41,470 nucleotides of DNA from Verrucomicrobiales bacterium (GTDB lineage: Bacteria; Verrucomicrobiota; Verrucomicrobiia; Limisphaerales; F1-80-MAGS106). Every line of letters begins with the position of its first letter. The first letter of the stretch is position 1. Shown piece by piece: positions 21,736-32,734 of the stretch. The DNA lies in the NCBI GenBank assembly GCA_005805305.1, contig SYMW01000252.1, positions 1 through 41,470 on the forward strand, read 5' to 3'. The notes beneath the pieces are model-generated. The model was given only the letters and a program-made list of their open reading frames with translations, was not told the origin of the DNA and did not search any database. Made by a program: the position numbers and the translations under genes.

Positions 21736-22721
21736 TCATGGCACCAACGTTCGATAGTATCGGGTCGCGGCATTCGTGGCCGAAGTGTCGATCCAAGATC
21801 CTATGTTCCAACACCCTTGTTGCCAGCAAGCATAAGTGCTTCCTTGAAGATTCGTGAGTGGAAACCACGATTTCAAATCGACGGAGTATTCAATTTTGCT
21901 TGGGCGATGATCCATATTCTGTAGCCCTAAACGAACCCGTCCGTCCGGCAAACGTTCAAACGATTCTATGTGGGGGTTCGATTAGTTCGAAGCGTATCCA
22001 TTCGTTACCCTCTACCACGCCGTCGTCTAGGACCTGGAATTGTACCAAGCGACTGGAATCACCGCTTGCAAACTCCACTCGCTCATCCAGAGCCAGGAAG
22101 ACCACATCTGCCGTCGCAGCGGGGGCTTTCAGTCTCCCCGGATTTGTTCGTCCACCCGTCACACGCAATCGGACACTCGTGGTTGGAGCTCGATCCCCTC
22201 GGCGAACAATCTTGAATGGGTAGTTTCCACCTCCGAATCGTTCCTCCAGAGTAGCTCCGAAACCTTCACCCATTCTGATTGTGGGTGGGCTGTTGCGAAT
22301 GATTACGGTGGTCTTGGTGCGAGGTCCAAATTCTATCCCAGGACCAGCGTCGGTAAGCATTACCTCGACAGTTTCGTCGGGTTCCTGGATCCCATCATCT
22401 TGAATACGGAGCCGAGGTGCGAAAGTTGTGGAAAACACAATCTCTTCAACACTGGCCGAGTAATCTTGCCCTCGTGTCGCGGTACCGCCGAGGATCTTGA
22501 TCCGAAAATTCTCCGCAGATGTCGGGATACCACGAGGCTGGATGTCGAGGTAGATGGAATCGTTAGGCGTTAATTCGTCGAAAGTAATGGAATCCGAAGG
22601 AAACTGGACGACGAACCCTGGGGTTTGAGCATGCCCTGTGATCGAGAATTGCCCCAAACAAACAAGACGTCATTAAGAGGGTGGGAATCGGGAGAGCACA
22701 ACGGACGAGTTTTGCTTTCAT
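21736..22721 (-). pseudogene. Exported Calx-beta domain protein broken by two frameshifts
   Basis: Three ORFs in different frames join into one protein of about 327 residues. The first, from ATG at 22721, is a signal peptide (MKAKLVRCALPIPTLLMTSCLFG) absent from the track in this frame. At the CCCC run 22652-22655 (GGGG on the coding strand), removing one base continues into QFSITGHAQTPGFVVQFPSDSITFDELTPNDS and two Calx-beta-like units (GTATRGQDYSA..DDGIQEPDETVEVMLT and ..LDDGVVEGNEWIRFELIEP). At the G-run 21972-21976, removing one base joins ESFERLPDGRVRLGLQN and the C-terminal YSVDLKSWFPLTNL...RYYRTLVP module. Calx-beta units bind Ca2+ in other proteins. Homopolymer sequencing error is the main alternative to true decay. 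Confidence 0.75.
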
Positions 22722-22808
22722 GAGTCGATAATGGCGGATTTGCTACTTCATATGTCCATGAAATGGAACGGGAAATGTACAGATCAAAAAGGGGCTCATC
22801 CACCCTGT

Positions 22809-22888
22809 ACGAATCACTCACCAGATCCACATGGGATAGGCCTCTCTCCTTGTCGATCCTTTCTCATCCAGGCTTTTACAAATCTTCG
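22809..22888 (+). repeat. Dispersed core repeat F2
   Basis: ACGAATCACTCACCAGATCC, then ACATGGGATAGGCC and TCTCTCCTTGTCGATCC, ending CATCCAGGCTTTTACAAATCTTCG. It aligns end to end with F1 and F3. It lies upstream of the broken Calx-beta gene and just beyond the terminator of the oxidoreductase gene. Confidence 0.8.
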
Positions 22889-22914
22889 CCATGCTCAACG
22901 ACCGTTGTTTGGAT

Positions 22915-22950
22915 AAAAAAAAACCCGTGTTTCGAGGCGCGAAACACGGG
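22915..22950 (-). terminator. Rho-independent terminator of the 22985-24304 oxidoreductase gene
   Basis: On the minus strand CCCGTGTTTCG (22950-22940) and CGAAACACGGG (22934-22924) form a perfect 11-bp stem with a five-base loop, followed by nine T (22923-22915). It sits 34 bases after the stop codon. Confidence 0.93.
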
Positions 22951-22984
22951 CTTGAAGACACTCTGTCCGATCACATTAAACCGG

Positions 22985-24304
22985 TCACACAGTTTGAGAC
23001 ACTCCAGGAATGGCGATGGGATAGAGGCCGTCCTTGTCCGGAAGGGATTGCGGCAGCGCATCCCAGGCGATTCTCTTGGGCATGACATCAATCTCAGAGT
23101 TCAGCGCCTTATCCCACTCAATGACCTGGCCGGAATAGGTGGCCATGCGGCCCATGACGGAGGTGAGGGAGCTTTTGGCCCCGTTGAACGCCTCATTAAA
23201 CGGCGTGTTGTTGCGAATCGCCGCGAACAAGTCGTCGTGCTCCTGCTGATAAGGATCGTGCGGCATCTCTGGCTTCTTGTAGCGCCAAGCGTTGGCTCCA
23301 CGGATGATGTGGCTGTTGACGTCGCAGCTGCCTGTTGTTCCCACCACCGCCTCGGAGACACTGCTCCAGCATCCTCGGATATGGCGGCATTGGCTCGCGA
23401 GACGTGACCCGTCGGCGTACTCGTACTCCACCGCGTGATGGTCGTAGATTTCACCGTAATCCTTCCCTGTGCGGACCTGCCTTCCACCCATGCCATGACA
23501 CTTCACAGGATACCCATTCTTCACCCAGTTGATCACATCCAGATTGTGGATGTGCTGTTCGCAAATATGGTCGCCGGAGAGCCAAACAAAGTAATACCAG
23601 TTCCTCATCTGATATTCCATCTCGGTTTGACCAGGCTGGCGCGGCTTCACCCACACGCCTCCGTCATTCCAATAGCAACGCATCGACACAATGTCGCCGA
23701 TGGCGCCATCGTGGAGCCTTTTGACAGTTTCGATATAGCCCGGCTGGTGGTGTCTCTGCAGGCCCACGCCCACTTTGAGATTCTTCTTCTTGGCTTCCTC
23801 CGCGGCGGCCAGGACGCGGCGGACGCCAGGTCCATCGACGGCGACCGGTTTCTCCATGAACACGTGTTTCCCCTGCTTTACCGCCTCTTCAAAGTGCATT
23901 GGTCGAAATCCGGGCGGCGTCGTCAGCACGACGACATCGGCGGCCGCGAAGGCCTGCTTGTACGCGTCGAAGCCCACAAACTTATGATCCTCCGAGACTT
24001 CCACCTTGCCTGGGTGCTTGGCCTTCAAATCATTCAAGCTGCTCTCAAGACGGTCTCGGAAAGCGTCGGCCATGGCCACCAGCTTAATATTCGCATTCGT
24101 GCTCAGGGCTTGGTTGGCGGCGCCTGACCCGCGCCCGCCGCACCCGACCAACGCCACTTTGATCTGGTCGTTCCCCGCCGCGTGAGCGGCGCGCTCCACG
24201 GCCAATCCAGCCACCAGCGCGCCCCCCACGGCCGTGGAGGTGGTTCTCAAGAATCGGCGTCGGCTTAATGGCCCGTGCTCCAGAGGAATGGTATTCTCGT
24301 TCAT
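22985..24304 (-). CDS. TAT-exported Gfo/Idh/MocA family oxidoreductase
   Basis: The 439-aa protein begins MNENTIPLEHGPLSRRRFLRTTSTAVGGALVAGLAVERAAHA, a twin-arginine signal with an SRRRFLR motif; the ATG at 24304, with GAAGAAG upstream, is preferred over GTG at 24310. The mature part opens IKVALVGCGGRGSGAANQAL (Rossmann glycine motif) and contains VVVLTTPPGFRPMHFEEAVKQGKHVFMEKPVAVDGPG, with the EKP lysine. The substrate half has WYYFVWLSGDHICEQHIHNLDVINW, the usual His-containing block of this exported clade. Such enzymes act on sugar-like substrates in the periplasm of Planctomycetota/Verrucomicrobiota, mostly uncharacterised. It is a single gene ending at a strong terminator. Confidence 0.92.
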   Translation of the reverse strand: MNENTIPLEHGPLSRRRFLRTTSTAVGGALVAGLAVERAAHAAGNDQIKVALVGCGGRGSGAANQALSTNANIKLVAMADAFRDRLESSLNDLKAKHPGKVEVSEDHKFVGFDAYKQAFAAADVVVLTTPPGFRPMHFEEAVKQGKHVFMEKPVAVDGPGVRRVLAAAEEAKKKNLKVGVGLQRHHQPGYIETVKRLHDGAIGDIVSMRCYWNDGGVWVKPRQPGQTEMEYQMRNWYYFVWLSGDHICEQHIHNLDVINWVKNGYPVKCHGMGGRQVRTGKDYGEIYDHHAVEYEYADGSRLASQCRHIRGCWSSVSEAVVGTTGSCDVNSHIIRGANAWRYKKPEMPHDPYQQEHDDLFAAIRNNTPFNEAFNGAKSSLTSVMGRMATYSGQVIEWDKALNSEIDVMPKRIAWDALPQSLPDKDGLYPIAIPGVSQTV

Positions 24305-24430
24305 AATCACTTCTTCAATGTTGATTTAGTTGATTCAGGCCGCGATTCCATCAGACCGTTCCCGAACTTGCGGCACTCAGTCTCAGCGACTCAAAAATCG
24401 CGATTTGCCCAGCTTGTGGATCCCCACTAC

Positions 24431-26170
<1,740 letters not shown>

Positions 26171-26333
26171 ACGCCGCAATTTCCACGATTTGACGTTTGG
26201 CGGCAATGGTTTTATCAAACGAATCGGAGATCTCCCCCAGTGCCGCCTCCGAAGGCTCCCAGTGAGGGTCTGATCCGATGTCGAACAGGTCCCCTTCCGG
26301 CCGGACAACAATCTTGCCTTTCAAACGGGTTCA

Positions 26334-28661
26334 GTGTTGTGTTCAGGATCGTTTTTCACCAGTTTTTCAGTTCGCTTGAGTGAACCAGGACAAAGCCCTC
26401 GCTCGAGGAGCCGGCGCGGCACGGCCGGGATCCTCTGGCTCCAGTCGTTTCTTGCTCTGCTGACCTGCGGCCACGCGGCTGAACACGGCCCCCTCTCCGT
26501 CAAATCTGCCGCGGGCCATTGGGCTTTCCTGACACCCGCCAACCCTGCCCTTCCAGCCATTCGAGCGACACACTGGCCGAGAACCCCGGTCGATTATTTC
26601 ATCAGGGCCCGGCTGGAGAAAGCGTCCATCGAACCGTCTCCCGAAGCGAGCCGAAGCGTCCTCATTCGCCGGCTCAGTTTTGGGCTTCGAGGCCTGCCGC
26701 CCTCTCCAAGCGAAGTGGCCGCTTTCCTGAACGACGATGCCCCGGATTCCTGGGAACGCCTAGTGGACCGCTTCCTGGCATCCCCCGCCTTTGGAGTGCG
26801 CGCCGCTCAAGCATGGCTGGACGCGGTTGGCTACACGGATTCAAATGGTTACTTCAACGCGGACAGCGATCGCCCTCTGGCTTATCGTTATCGTGATTAC
26901 GTCGTCTCAGCCTTCAATGCGAACAAACCTTACGACCAATTCATTCGAGAACAACTCGCCGGGGACGAGATGATTGGGTTCGTTCGCGACGGCGACGTTT
27001 CCCCGGAACAAGGAGAAAGCCTCGTGGCCACACACTTCTTGCGCAACGCGCCTGACGGCAGTGGAGAAAGCGATGGAAATCCGCTCGAAGTCAAAGTCGA
27101 CCGCTACTCGGTTCTCGAAGGAAACGTCCACATCATCGGATCCGCCTTGCTCGGCTTGACGCTGCAGTGCGCGCGTTGTCACGACCACAAGTTCGAACCC
27201 GTTCTCCAGACCGAGTATTACGGGCTCCAGTCAATCCTGCGACCTGCCTTCGACCCCGAAAAGTGGCTGAAGCCAGGCGAGCGCGTTGTGGGACTCGCCA
27301 CCGCTGTCGAGAGGACTAGGATTCGACAGGCGATCGAGCTATGGGAAAAAGATATTGAAACCCTCAACAAGTCCATTCAGGGACTGATCGCCCCGTTCAA
27401 GGCCAGGCTCCTGGAAGCCAACTTGGCATCCTTGCCCGAGACCGTTCGCAAAGATTTGAAGAAGGCGCTGGACACGGCGGAAAAGGACAGAAAAGAGGAG
27501 GCGAATAAACTACTCAAGGAACATGAAGCGTTATGGAATCTGGCAGAAAAGGCCGTGGCGCGACGCTTTCCAGAATGCGATGCGGCCCTCCACACCTTGA
27601 GGGCCGCGCTCTCCAGGCGCGAATCCGAAAAGCCCCCGGCGCCGACCACAGTCGCGCACGTCTCGGAGCCGCCCACCGCCCCCCCCACGCATCGGCTCCT
27701 AATCCGCGGCAACCACGCTACCGAAGGCCGCGAAGTGGCGCCGACCGCTCTCGAGGCGCTCTCCACGCCCGGAAACCGATATGCCGCCGATTCGAAAGCT
27801 GGTCTCCGCACTTCCGGCCGCCGGCTCGCCCTCGCCCGCTGGCTGACCTCGCCCGAGCATCCCACAGTCGCCCGCTTGATGGTCAACCGTGTTTGGAAGC
27901 AGCATTTTGGGGAAGGCCTGGCCGCCACAGTGGACAACATCGGCGTCAGCGGCTCCCGCCCCACCCATCCTGAATTGATCGACTTCCTCGCGACAGAGTT
28001 GATCCGCTCAAACTGGGATCTGAAGCGGATTCACAGGCTTTTGGTCACCTCGGCGGTGTTTCGCCAAGGCAGCGCTTCGCCTTCCCGCACCCCGTCATCG
28101 GACCCAGACAACACGCTGCTTTGGCGGATGCGGCCTCGCCGAATCGATGCCGAGGAATTTCGCGACGCGATGCTGGCGGTGTCAGGGGAACTGAGCCCAA
28201 CCCTCCACGGCCCTTACACGCCTGTCAGCCAGGATCGGGAAGGGCAAGTGGTGACCGACGACGCTGCCCCGGGAACTCGCCGACGATCCTTGTTCATGCA
28301 ACGCAAGAGAACGGCCCCGATCCACATCCTGGAAGTGTTCGACGCGCCCCAACTCAACCCTGCTTGCGGCCAGCGGACAGCATCCACCGTGTCGCTCCAA
28401 GCCCTGACGCTTTTGAACTCGGATTTCACGCGCCGCAGGGCGCGCGGGATGGCGTCGCGCTTGTCGAACGAGACGCCTGTGGAAGACGCCTACTGGATGA
28501 CCTATTCGCGACCGCCGACGCCGGCTGAGAAGGAGGCCGCGATCGCTTTCCTGAAGACCCAGCAGGAAGTGTATTCGGGAGAGGCGGATGCCGCCCTGAA
28601 AGCCTTGATCGACTGCTGCCAGATGTTGCTTGCCAGCAACGAGTTTTCCTATCTCGACTAA
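26334..28661 (+). CDS. DUF1549 (PSCyt2) and DUF1553 (PSD1) domain protein
   Basis: The 775-aa exported protein is of the Planctomycete/Verrucomicrobium type paired with DUF1501. It starts with GTG at 26334 and a hydrophobic stretch GILWLQSFLALLTCGHAAEHG. The DUF1549 half opens TPVDYFIRARLEKASIEPSPEASRSVLIRRLSFGLRGLPPSPSEVAAFL and ends with a CxxCH site in LTLQCARCHDHKFEPV. A charged helical linker (about residues 340-430) follows, then DUF1553 from GRRLALARWLTSPEHPTVARLMVNRVWKQHFGEGLA to QALTLLNSDF. The usual N-terminal PSCyt1 domain is absent here, though two occur in the divergent gene 24431-26170, which may supply it. The function is unknown; a role in degrading polymers is often suspected. 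It is followed directly by DUF1501. Confidence 0.92.
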   Translation: MLCSGSFFTSFSVRLSEPGQSPRSRSRRGTAGILWLQSFLALLTCGHAAEHGPLSVKSAAGHWAFLTPANPALPAIRATHWPRTPVDYFIRARLEKASIEPSPEASRSVLIRRLSFGLRGLPPSPSEVAAFLNDDAPDSWERLVDRFLASPAFGVRAAQAWLDAVGYTDSNGYFNADSDRPLAYRYRDYVVSAFNANKPYDQFIREQLAGDEMIGFVRDGDVSPEQGESLVATHFLRNAPDGSGESDGNPLEVKVDRYSVLEGNVHIIGSALLGLTLQCARCHDHKFEPVLQTEYYGLQSILRPAFDPEKWLKPGERVVGLATAVERTRIRQAIELWEKDIETLNKSIQGLIAPFKARLLEANLASLPETVRKDLKKALDTAEKDRKEEANKLLKEHEALWNLAEKAVARRFPECDAALHTLRAALSRRESEKPPAPTTVAHVSEPPTAPPTHRLLIRGNHATEGREVAPTALEALSTPGNRYAADSKAGLRTSGRRLALARWLTSPEHPTVARLMVNRVWKQHFGEGLAATVDNIGVSGSRPTHPELIDFLATELIRSNWDLKRIHRLLVTSAVFRQGSASPSRTPSSDPDNTLLWRMRPRRIDAEEFRDAMLAVSGELSPTLHGPYTPVSQDREGQVVTDDAAPGTRRRSLFMQRKRTAPIHILEVFDAPQLNPACGQRTASTVSLQALTLLNSDFTRRRARGMASRLSNETPVEDAYWMTYSRPPTPAEKEAAIAFLKTQQEVYSGEADAALKALIDCCQMLLASNEFSYLD

Positions 28662-28671
28662 CCACACGCGC

Positions 28672-30126
28672 ATGTCCACGAGCCTCCCACAGATCTCGAA
28701 CCAGTTCTCACTCAACCGCCGGGCATTTCTTGGCAAAAGCGCGGGAGGACTTGGACTTCTCGCGATAAATCATCTATTGGGCGGCCAGACGTCGCTCGCC
28801 GCGTTTTCGAAGAATCGTTCGGGTTTTCCGCTGGCCGCGAAATCCTCCCATCATCAGCCCACCGCCAAATCCGTGATTTGTCTCTTCCAGCACGGCGGTC
28901 CAAGCCAAATGGATTTGTTCGATCCCAAACCCGAGCTCACCAAGCGGCACGGGCAGGATTATCCCGGGGGCGATCTCGAAATCCACTTCGACAAACAGGC
29001 CGGAAAGCTGCTCCAGTCGCCTTATCAGTTTTCTAAGCGCGGCCAGTGCGGCATGGTCCTCTCTGAACTCCTCCCGCATACGGGACAGATTGTGGATGAC
29101 ATCACCATGGTTCATTCGATGTGCACGGATTCAGTGGACCATGAATCGGCGCTCCGGCTCATCCACTCCGGAAAATTCCAGGGCGGCAGACCCACTTGGG
29201 GAGCTTGGGTTCTCTACGGACTCGGATCGGATCGCGAGGATCTTCCGGCCTATGTCGTGCTCTCCGACCGCAAGGGCCTGCCCGTGGACGGCATTCGCAA
29301 TTGGACATCGGGCTGGCTTCCAGCCCATTATCAAGGAACTCGGATTCGATCCGAAGGATCACCTGTGTTCAATCTCGCGACACCGCCTGACGTGTCCGCC
29401 GCCGCTCGGGAAAACCAGCTGCATTTTCTGCGCTCACTGAACAAACGGCACCTCGATTCCCGCGTGGAGAACTCGGATCTCGAAGCCCGAATCAACAATT
29501 TCGAAATCGCCGCGAGAATGCAAACCTCAGTGGGCGAGGTCCTGGACTTGGGACAGGAATCGAGCGCGACCAAAAAGTTGTATGGATTGGATCACTCGAA
29601 CGGCGCCACAGCAGACTACGGGAAGCGCTGCCTGATGGCCCGGCGCCTCGTCGAGAAGGGAGTTCGATTCGTCCAGGTCTACCTCTCGGGCCAGCCGTGG
29701 GACACACATGACAAGAACGCTGAGCAGCTCAAGAGCCTCTGCGCGATGACGGACCAACCCAGCGCGGCGTTGGTCATGGATCTAAAACAGCGCGGCTTGC
29801 TGGATTCCACAATCGTCCTTTGGTGCGGTGAATTCGGCCGTCTGCCCATCTCGCAAGGCAAGGACGGCCGCGATCATAACCGGCACGCGTTCTCGCTGTG
29901 GATTGCTGGCGGCGGCTTCAGGAAAGGCTATGTCCACGGGGCCTCGGACGATTTTGGCTACCGCGCGGTTCACGACCCCGTCCGAGTTTATGATTTGCAC
30001 GCCACGCTGCTGCATGCTTTGGGCCTGGATCATGAGAAGCTTGCCTACCCACACGAAGGACGGCTCGACAGCTTGACCGACGCCTCCGTCACCCAAGCGA
30101 AAGTGGTTCGACCTCTCCTGGCTTGA
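28672..30126 (+). CDS. DUF1501 domain-containing protein
   Basis: The 484-aa protein belongs to DUF1501, a sulfatase/alkaline-phosphatase-fold family. The ATG at 28672 begins MSTSLPQISNQFSLNRRAFLGKSAGGLGLLAINHLLGG, with a twin-arginine signal RRAFLG; the track starts 14 codons earlier inside the preceding gene. Typical blocks are KSVICLFQHGGPSQMDLFDPKPELTKRHGQDYPG, then ESALRLIHSGKFQGGRPTWGAWVLYGLGSD, GVRFVQVYLSGQPWDTHDKNAEQ and WCGEFGRLPISQGKDGRDHNRHAFSLWIAGGG, ending YDLHATLLHALGLDHEKL. It follows the DUF1549/DUF1553 gene by ten bases, a conserved pair whose joint function has not been established; a substrate-degrading exported complex is one idea. Confidence 0.93.
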   Translation: MSTSLPQISNQFSLNRRAFLGKSAGGLGLLAINHLLGGQTSLAAFSKNRSGFPLAAKSSHHQPTAKSVICLFQHGGPSQMDLFDPKPELTKRHGQDYPGGDLEIHFDKQAGKLLQSPYQFSKRGQCGMVLSELLPHTGQIVDDITMVHSMCTDSVDHESALRLIHSGKFQGGRPTWGAWVLYGLGSDREDLPAYVVLSDRKGLPVDGIRNWTSGWLPAHYQGTRIRSEGSPVFNLATPPDVSAAARENQLHFLRSLNKRHLDSRVENSDLEARINNFEIAARMQTSVGEVLDLGQESSATKKLYGLDHSNGATADYGKRCLMARRLVEKGVRFVQVYLSGQPWDTHDKNAEQLKSLCAMTDQPSAALVMDLKQRGLLDSTIVLWCGEFGRLPISQGKDGRDHNRHAFSLWIAGGGFRKGYVHGASDDFGYRAVHDPVRVYDLHATLLHALGLDHEKLAYPHEGRLDSLTDASVTQAKVVRPLLA

Positions 30127-30137
30127 TTCGCTGCAAG

Positions 30138-32417
30138 ATGACCAGGCCTGAATCTCAAAGCTGTCGCGCTAGTGACCGCGGTGATGACGCGGGTTGGGCG
30201 CCTCCATTTATCCTTGAAACCCTTCGAGCAGGCCGGCGCCGGTTGGCTCGGCTGGCAGTCCGGTGGCTAGCTCTCTTCACGCTGACTTTCACCGCGGGCG
30301 CCGCTGAGTCCGCGTGGTGGCGCTGGGATGCCACCACGCTCACCAACTCAGACCCTCCCATCTCGATCCAACGCGCCTGGGCCCCGAGCCCGATCCCGCG
30401 ACGCCCGGTGATATTGCTCCTTGGATCGCTGCCCGCTAATAGCCTTCCTGACTGGAGCACCAATCTCGTGCGGGAAGGGTTCATGCTCGCCGCCTTCACA
30501 GCAGCGCACCCACCGGACAAAGATCCTTCAAGGCGAGCTCAATGGCTGATGTTCGATGAACGATTCGCCCACAGCTATGCCCTTGGCGGCGCCCGAACGC
30601 CGGCGGACGCTTCACGAGTGATCGACCACCTGGCTGGGCTGCCAGAAGTCGACTCGGATCGGATTGGTTGGATGGGGAGTTCGACCACGGGAATCTTCGG
30701 GCTCGCCGTCGCCGTCCGCGAACCCCGCCTGAAGGCTCTGGTTGGGTTCGTCGCCACCGGAGCCTACGAGCGCTGGCTCGACACTTGGAAACCCAATGGC
30801 TTGTGGCGGTCTGGCGAGGCCGGACTTTGGCCTGAAACCCGATCCCTCCTGAGCACCGCGGATCCCATCCATTCCGTTTCAAACCTCTTTCCCAAAGCTG
30901 TCATTCTGATCAATGGAGGCGCGGACAAGGTGGTTGATCCGGCCAGCACCCGAGCCTTCGTCGATGCCGCCCTCCCGTTCTATACGCAAGATCCCGAACG
31001 CTTCCGGTTTGTTCTTTACGATGGCCTCGGACATAACTTGCCAGCCGACGTCGTGCGGCTCTACACCGAGCATTGGTTTCGCCTCTATCTGCACCCTGTG
31101 CACCCACCGCCACCTCCGCCCAAAGCCAGTGCTTCCATCGAAGAAAGCGCCCGCCGCACGGCCGTGACCGCGGCTCCTCACGAGCAAGCTGTCGGTGCCC
31201 TGGCCGCCCAACCAAAACCGCAGCCGATTGAACTGATATGTGTCGATCCAGAGGCCACTGGATACGGGACCTTTCAAAGCCACAACCAGAAAGTCGTTTG
31301 GAATCGTCGAGGTTTTTTCATGACCCACATTCGATCCCGAAACGACGCTTACACCGCCCAAGCCTGGCGCCTCTCACACAGCGCCGATGCCGGACGCGCG
31401 TTCCGCACGCTTCACTCCGAAACCAATGCGACGAATCCGCCACTCATCGAATCGGATGCCGCCGACAATCTCTACGTCGTGCGACCCGACTTTGTCGATG
31501 GGCACGCTTATCTTTACAGATTTCTGTCTTCCGAAGACTACGCGACACCCCACATCACCAGGATACCTGGAGGCGCCGCTGGCAAGTATTCGATGGTTCT
31601 GGACGAACCTCGGCGGCAGCTCGCTTTCTTTTCCCATAACAACTCGTTCCATCGAATCGGACTCGACGGTTCCGTCCTCTCATCCATCACCCTATTCAGG
31701 CGAGGCGAAAGCGCGATCCTCCAGTACCCCTTGTGCCATCTGGATGAGTTTGGAGTCCTTCATGCGGCGTGGACATCCCAAAAGCATGGCGTGTATCTGT
31801 ACTGGGACATCCACTATCTCCAATCTCGCGACGGCGGGCTCACATGGGGGCGAATGGATGGGAATCGGGTGACGGTTCCTGTGGCGGCGGACGAAAGTGG
31901 CGATTCCGATCGAATCACGCTGGACGACGAATTCGACTCCCACACCTGGCTAGCGAGTCTGCTGGCCCAAGGCGGCAAGGCTCATTTTCTTTACCTCGCC
32001 CAAACCAACCCACCCAGACAGCACTATGTCCGCTATGACTTGAAAACAGCGCGGAGGGAGGTCGATCGACATCCTGAGTTTACCGCCCAGCAGTTGAGCT
32101 TGCGGGGCCTGGACGGCTTTTTCACCCGCTCGACTGCGGGCCCAAGTCCGCCACTCTTCTGCGTTTCACGCGATGCCACTTCGCCTCGCCTCGCTTGTCT
32201 GATGTCAGACGATAATGGGAGCACTTGGAAGGATCACGCAGTGAGCGAACCGCTGACGAATCCCTACGCCATCGGAGGCTGTCGAACAGTGACCTCCGAT
32301 GGCTGGATCATTGGCTCGTTCACGGACCAAATCGCTCCAACCACCGATCCAGGCGGGGGTTCCAAGGTCTATTTCTTCCGAATCCGAGCCTTCCCCCAGT
32401 TGGAAAGATTTCCCTGA
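30138..32417 (+). CDS. Alpha/beta-hydrolase - BNR/Asp-box (sialidase-like) fusion, exported
   Basis: The 759-aa protein appears to join two catalytic-type folds. After a signal-like segment (RLARLAVRWLALFTLTFTAGAAESAWW) the first 330 residues look like an alpha/beta-hydrolase: nucleophile elbow DRIGWMGSSTTGIFG, acid NGGADKVVDP and His in YDGLGHNLP. The elbow has GSSTT where GxSxG is usual. A Pro-rich linker (HPPPPPPKAS) leads to a beta-propeller of the BNR-4/sialidase type, with Asp boxes SRDGGLTWG and SDDNGSTWK and a degenerate SHSADAGRAF. An esterase plus carbohydrate-recognising or -cleaving propeller is inferred. The ATG at 30138 is chosen over the TTG at 30123, which overlaps the DUF1501 stop. 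It lies directly after that gene. Confidence 0.75.
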   Translation: MTRPESQSCRASDRGDDAGWAPPFILETLRAGRRRLARLAVRWLALFTLTFTAGAAESAWWRWDATTLTNSDPPISIQRAWAPSPIPRRPVILLLGSLPANSLPDWSTNLVREGFMLAAFTAAHPPDKDPSRRAQWLMFDERFAHSYALGGARTPADASRVIDHLAGLPEVDSDRIGWMGSSTTGIFGLAVAVREPRLKALVGFVATGAYERWLDTWKPNGLWRSGEAGLWPETRSLLSTADPIHSVSNLFPKAVILINGGADKVVDPASTRAFVDAALPFYTQDPERFRFVLYDGLGHNLPADVVRLYTEHWFRLYLHPVHPPPPPPKASASIEESARRTAVTAAPHEQAVGALAAQPKPQPIELICVDPEATGYGTFQSHNQKVVWNRRGFFMTHIRSRNDAYTAQAWRLSHSADAGRAFRTLHSETNATNPPLIESDAADNLYVVRPDFVDGHAYLYRFLSSEDYATPHITRIPGGAAGKYSMVLDEPRRQLAFFSHNNSFHRIGLDGSVLSSITLFRRGESAILQYPLCHLDEFGVLHAAWTSQKHGVYLYWDIHYLQSRDGGLTWGRMDGNRVTVPVAADESGDSDRITLDDEFDSHTWLASLLAQGGKAHFLYLAQTNPPRQHYVRYDLKTARREVDRHPEFTAQQLSLRGLDGFFTRSTAGPSPPLFCVSRDATSPRLACLMSDDNGSTWKDHAVSEPLTNPYAIGGCRTVTSDGWIIGSFTDQIAPTTDPGGGSKVYFFRIRAFPQLERFP

Positions 32418-32734
32418 ACCGAACCGAGGACGGAGAGACGACGGAACGGTTGAGTGAAGATTTCAAGGAAATGGAAAACGATTTGTTGGCAACGAATCCC
32501 CCCTTCTTTTCTGAGGTCTGATGCTCCGCAAAATCCTGGCGATAAAGTTTTTCCGAATCACTTACCAGATCCACAAGGGATATGCCTCCCTCCTCGTCAA
32601 GCCTTCCCGATCCACGCTTTTGCAAATCTCCACGAGGTTCAGCTGCCGGTTAAGGTTCAATCCTCGACGCTTCAATTCCTCACCGGAAAACTAATCATCG
32701 ATTTTCCTCGCCCGATCGTGCTATCAGGCTGGGA
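32418..32734. other. Intergenic region with repeat F3, no gene
   Basis: This 317-base stretch between two plus-strand genes holds dispersed repeat F3 at 32553-32634. The 95-codon plus ORF through it is mostly repeat and lacks a family motif. No terminator was recognised. Confidence 0.6.
32553..32634 (+). repeat. Dispersed core repeat F3
   Basis: CCGAATCACTTACCAGATCC, then ACAAGGGATATGCC and TCCCTCCTCGTCAAGCC, ending GATCCACGCTTTTGCAAATCTCCACG. It is the third end-to-end copy of the F1/F2 repeat. Confidence 0.8.
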
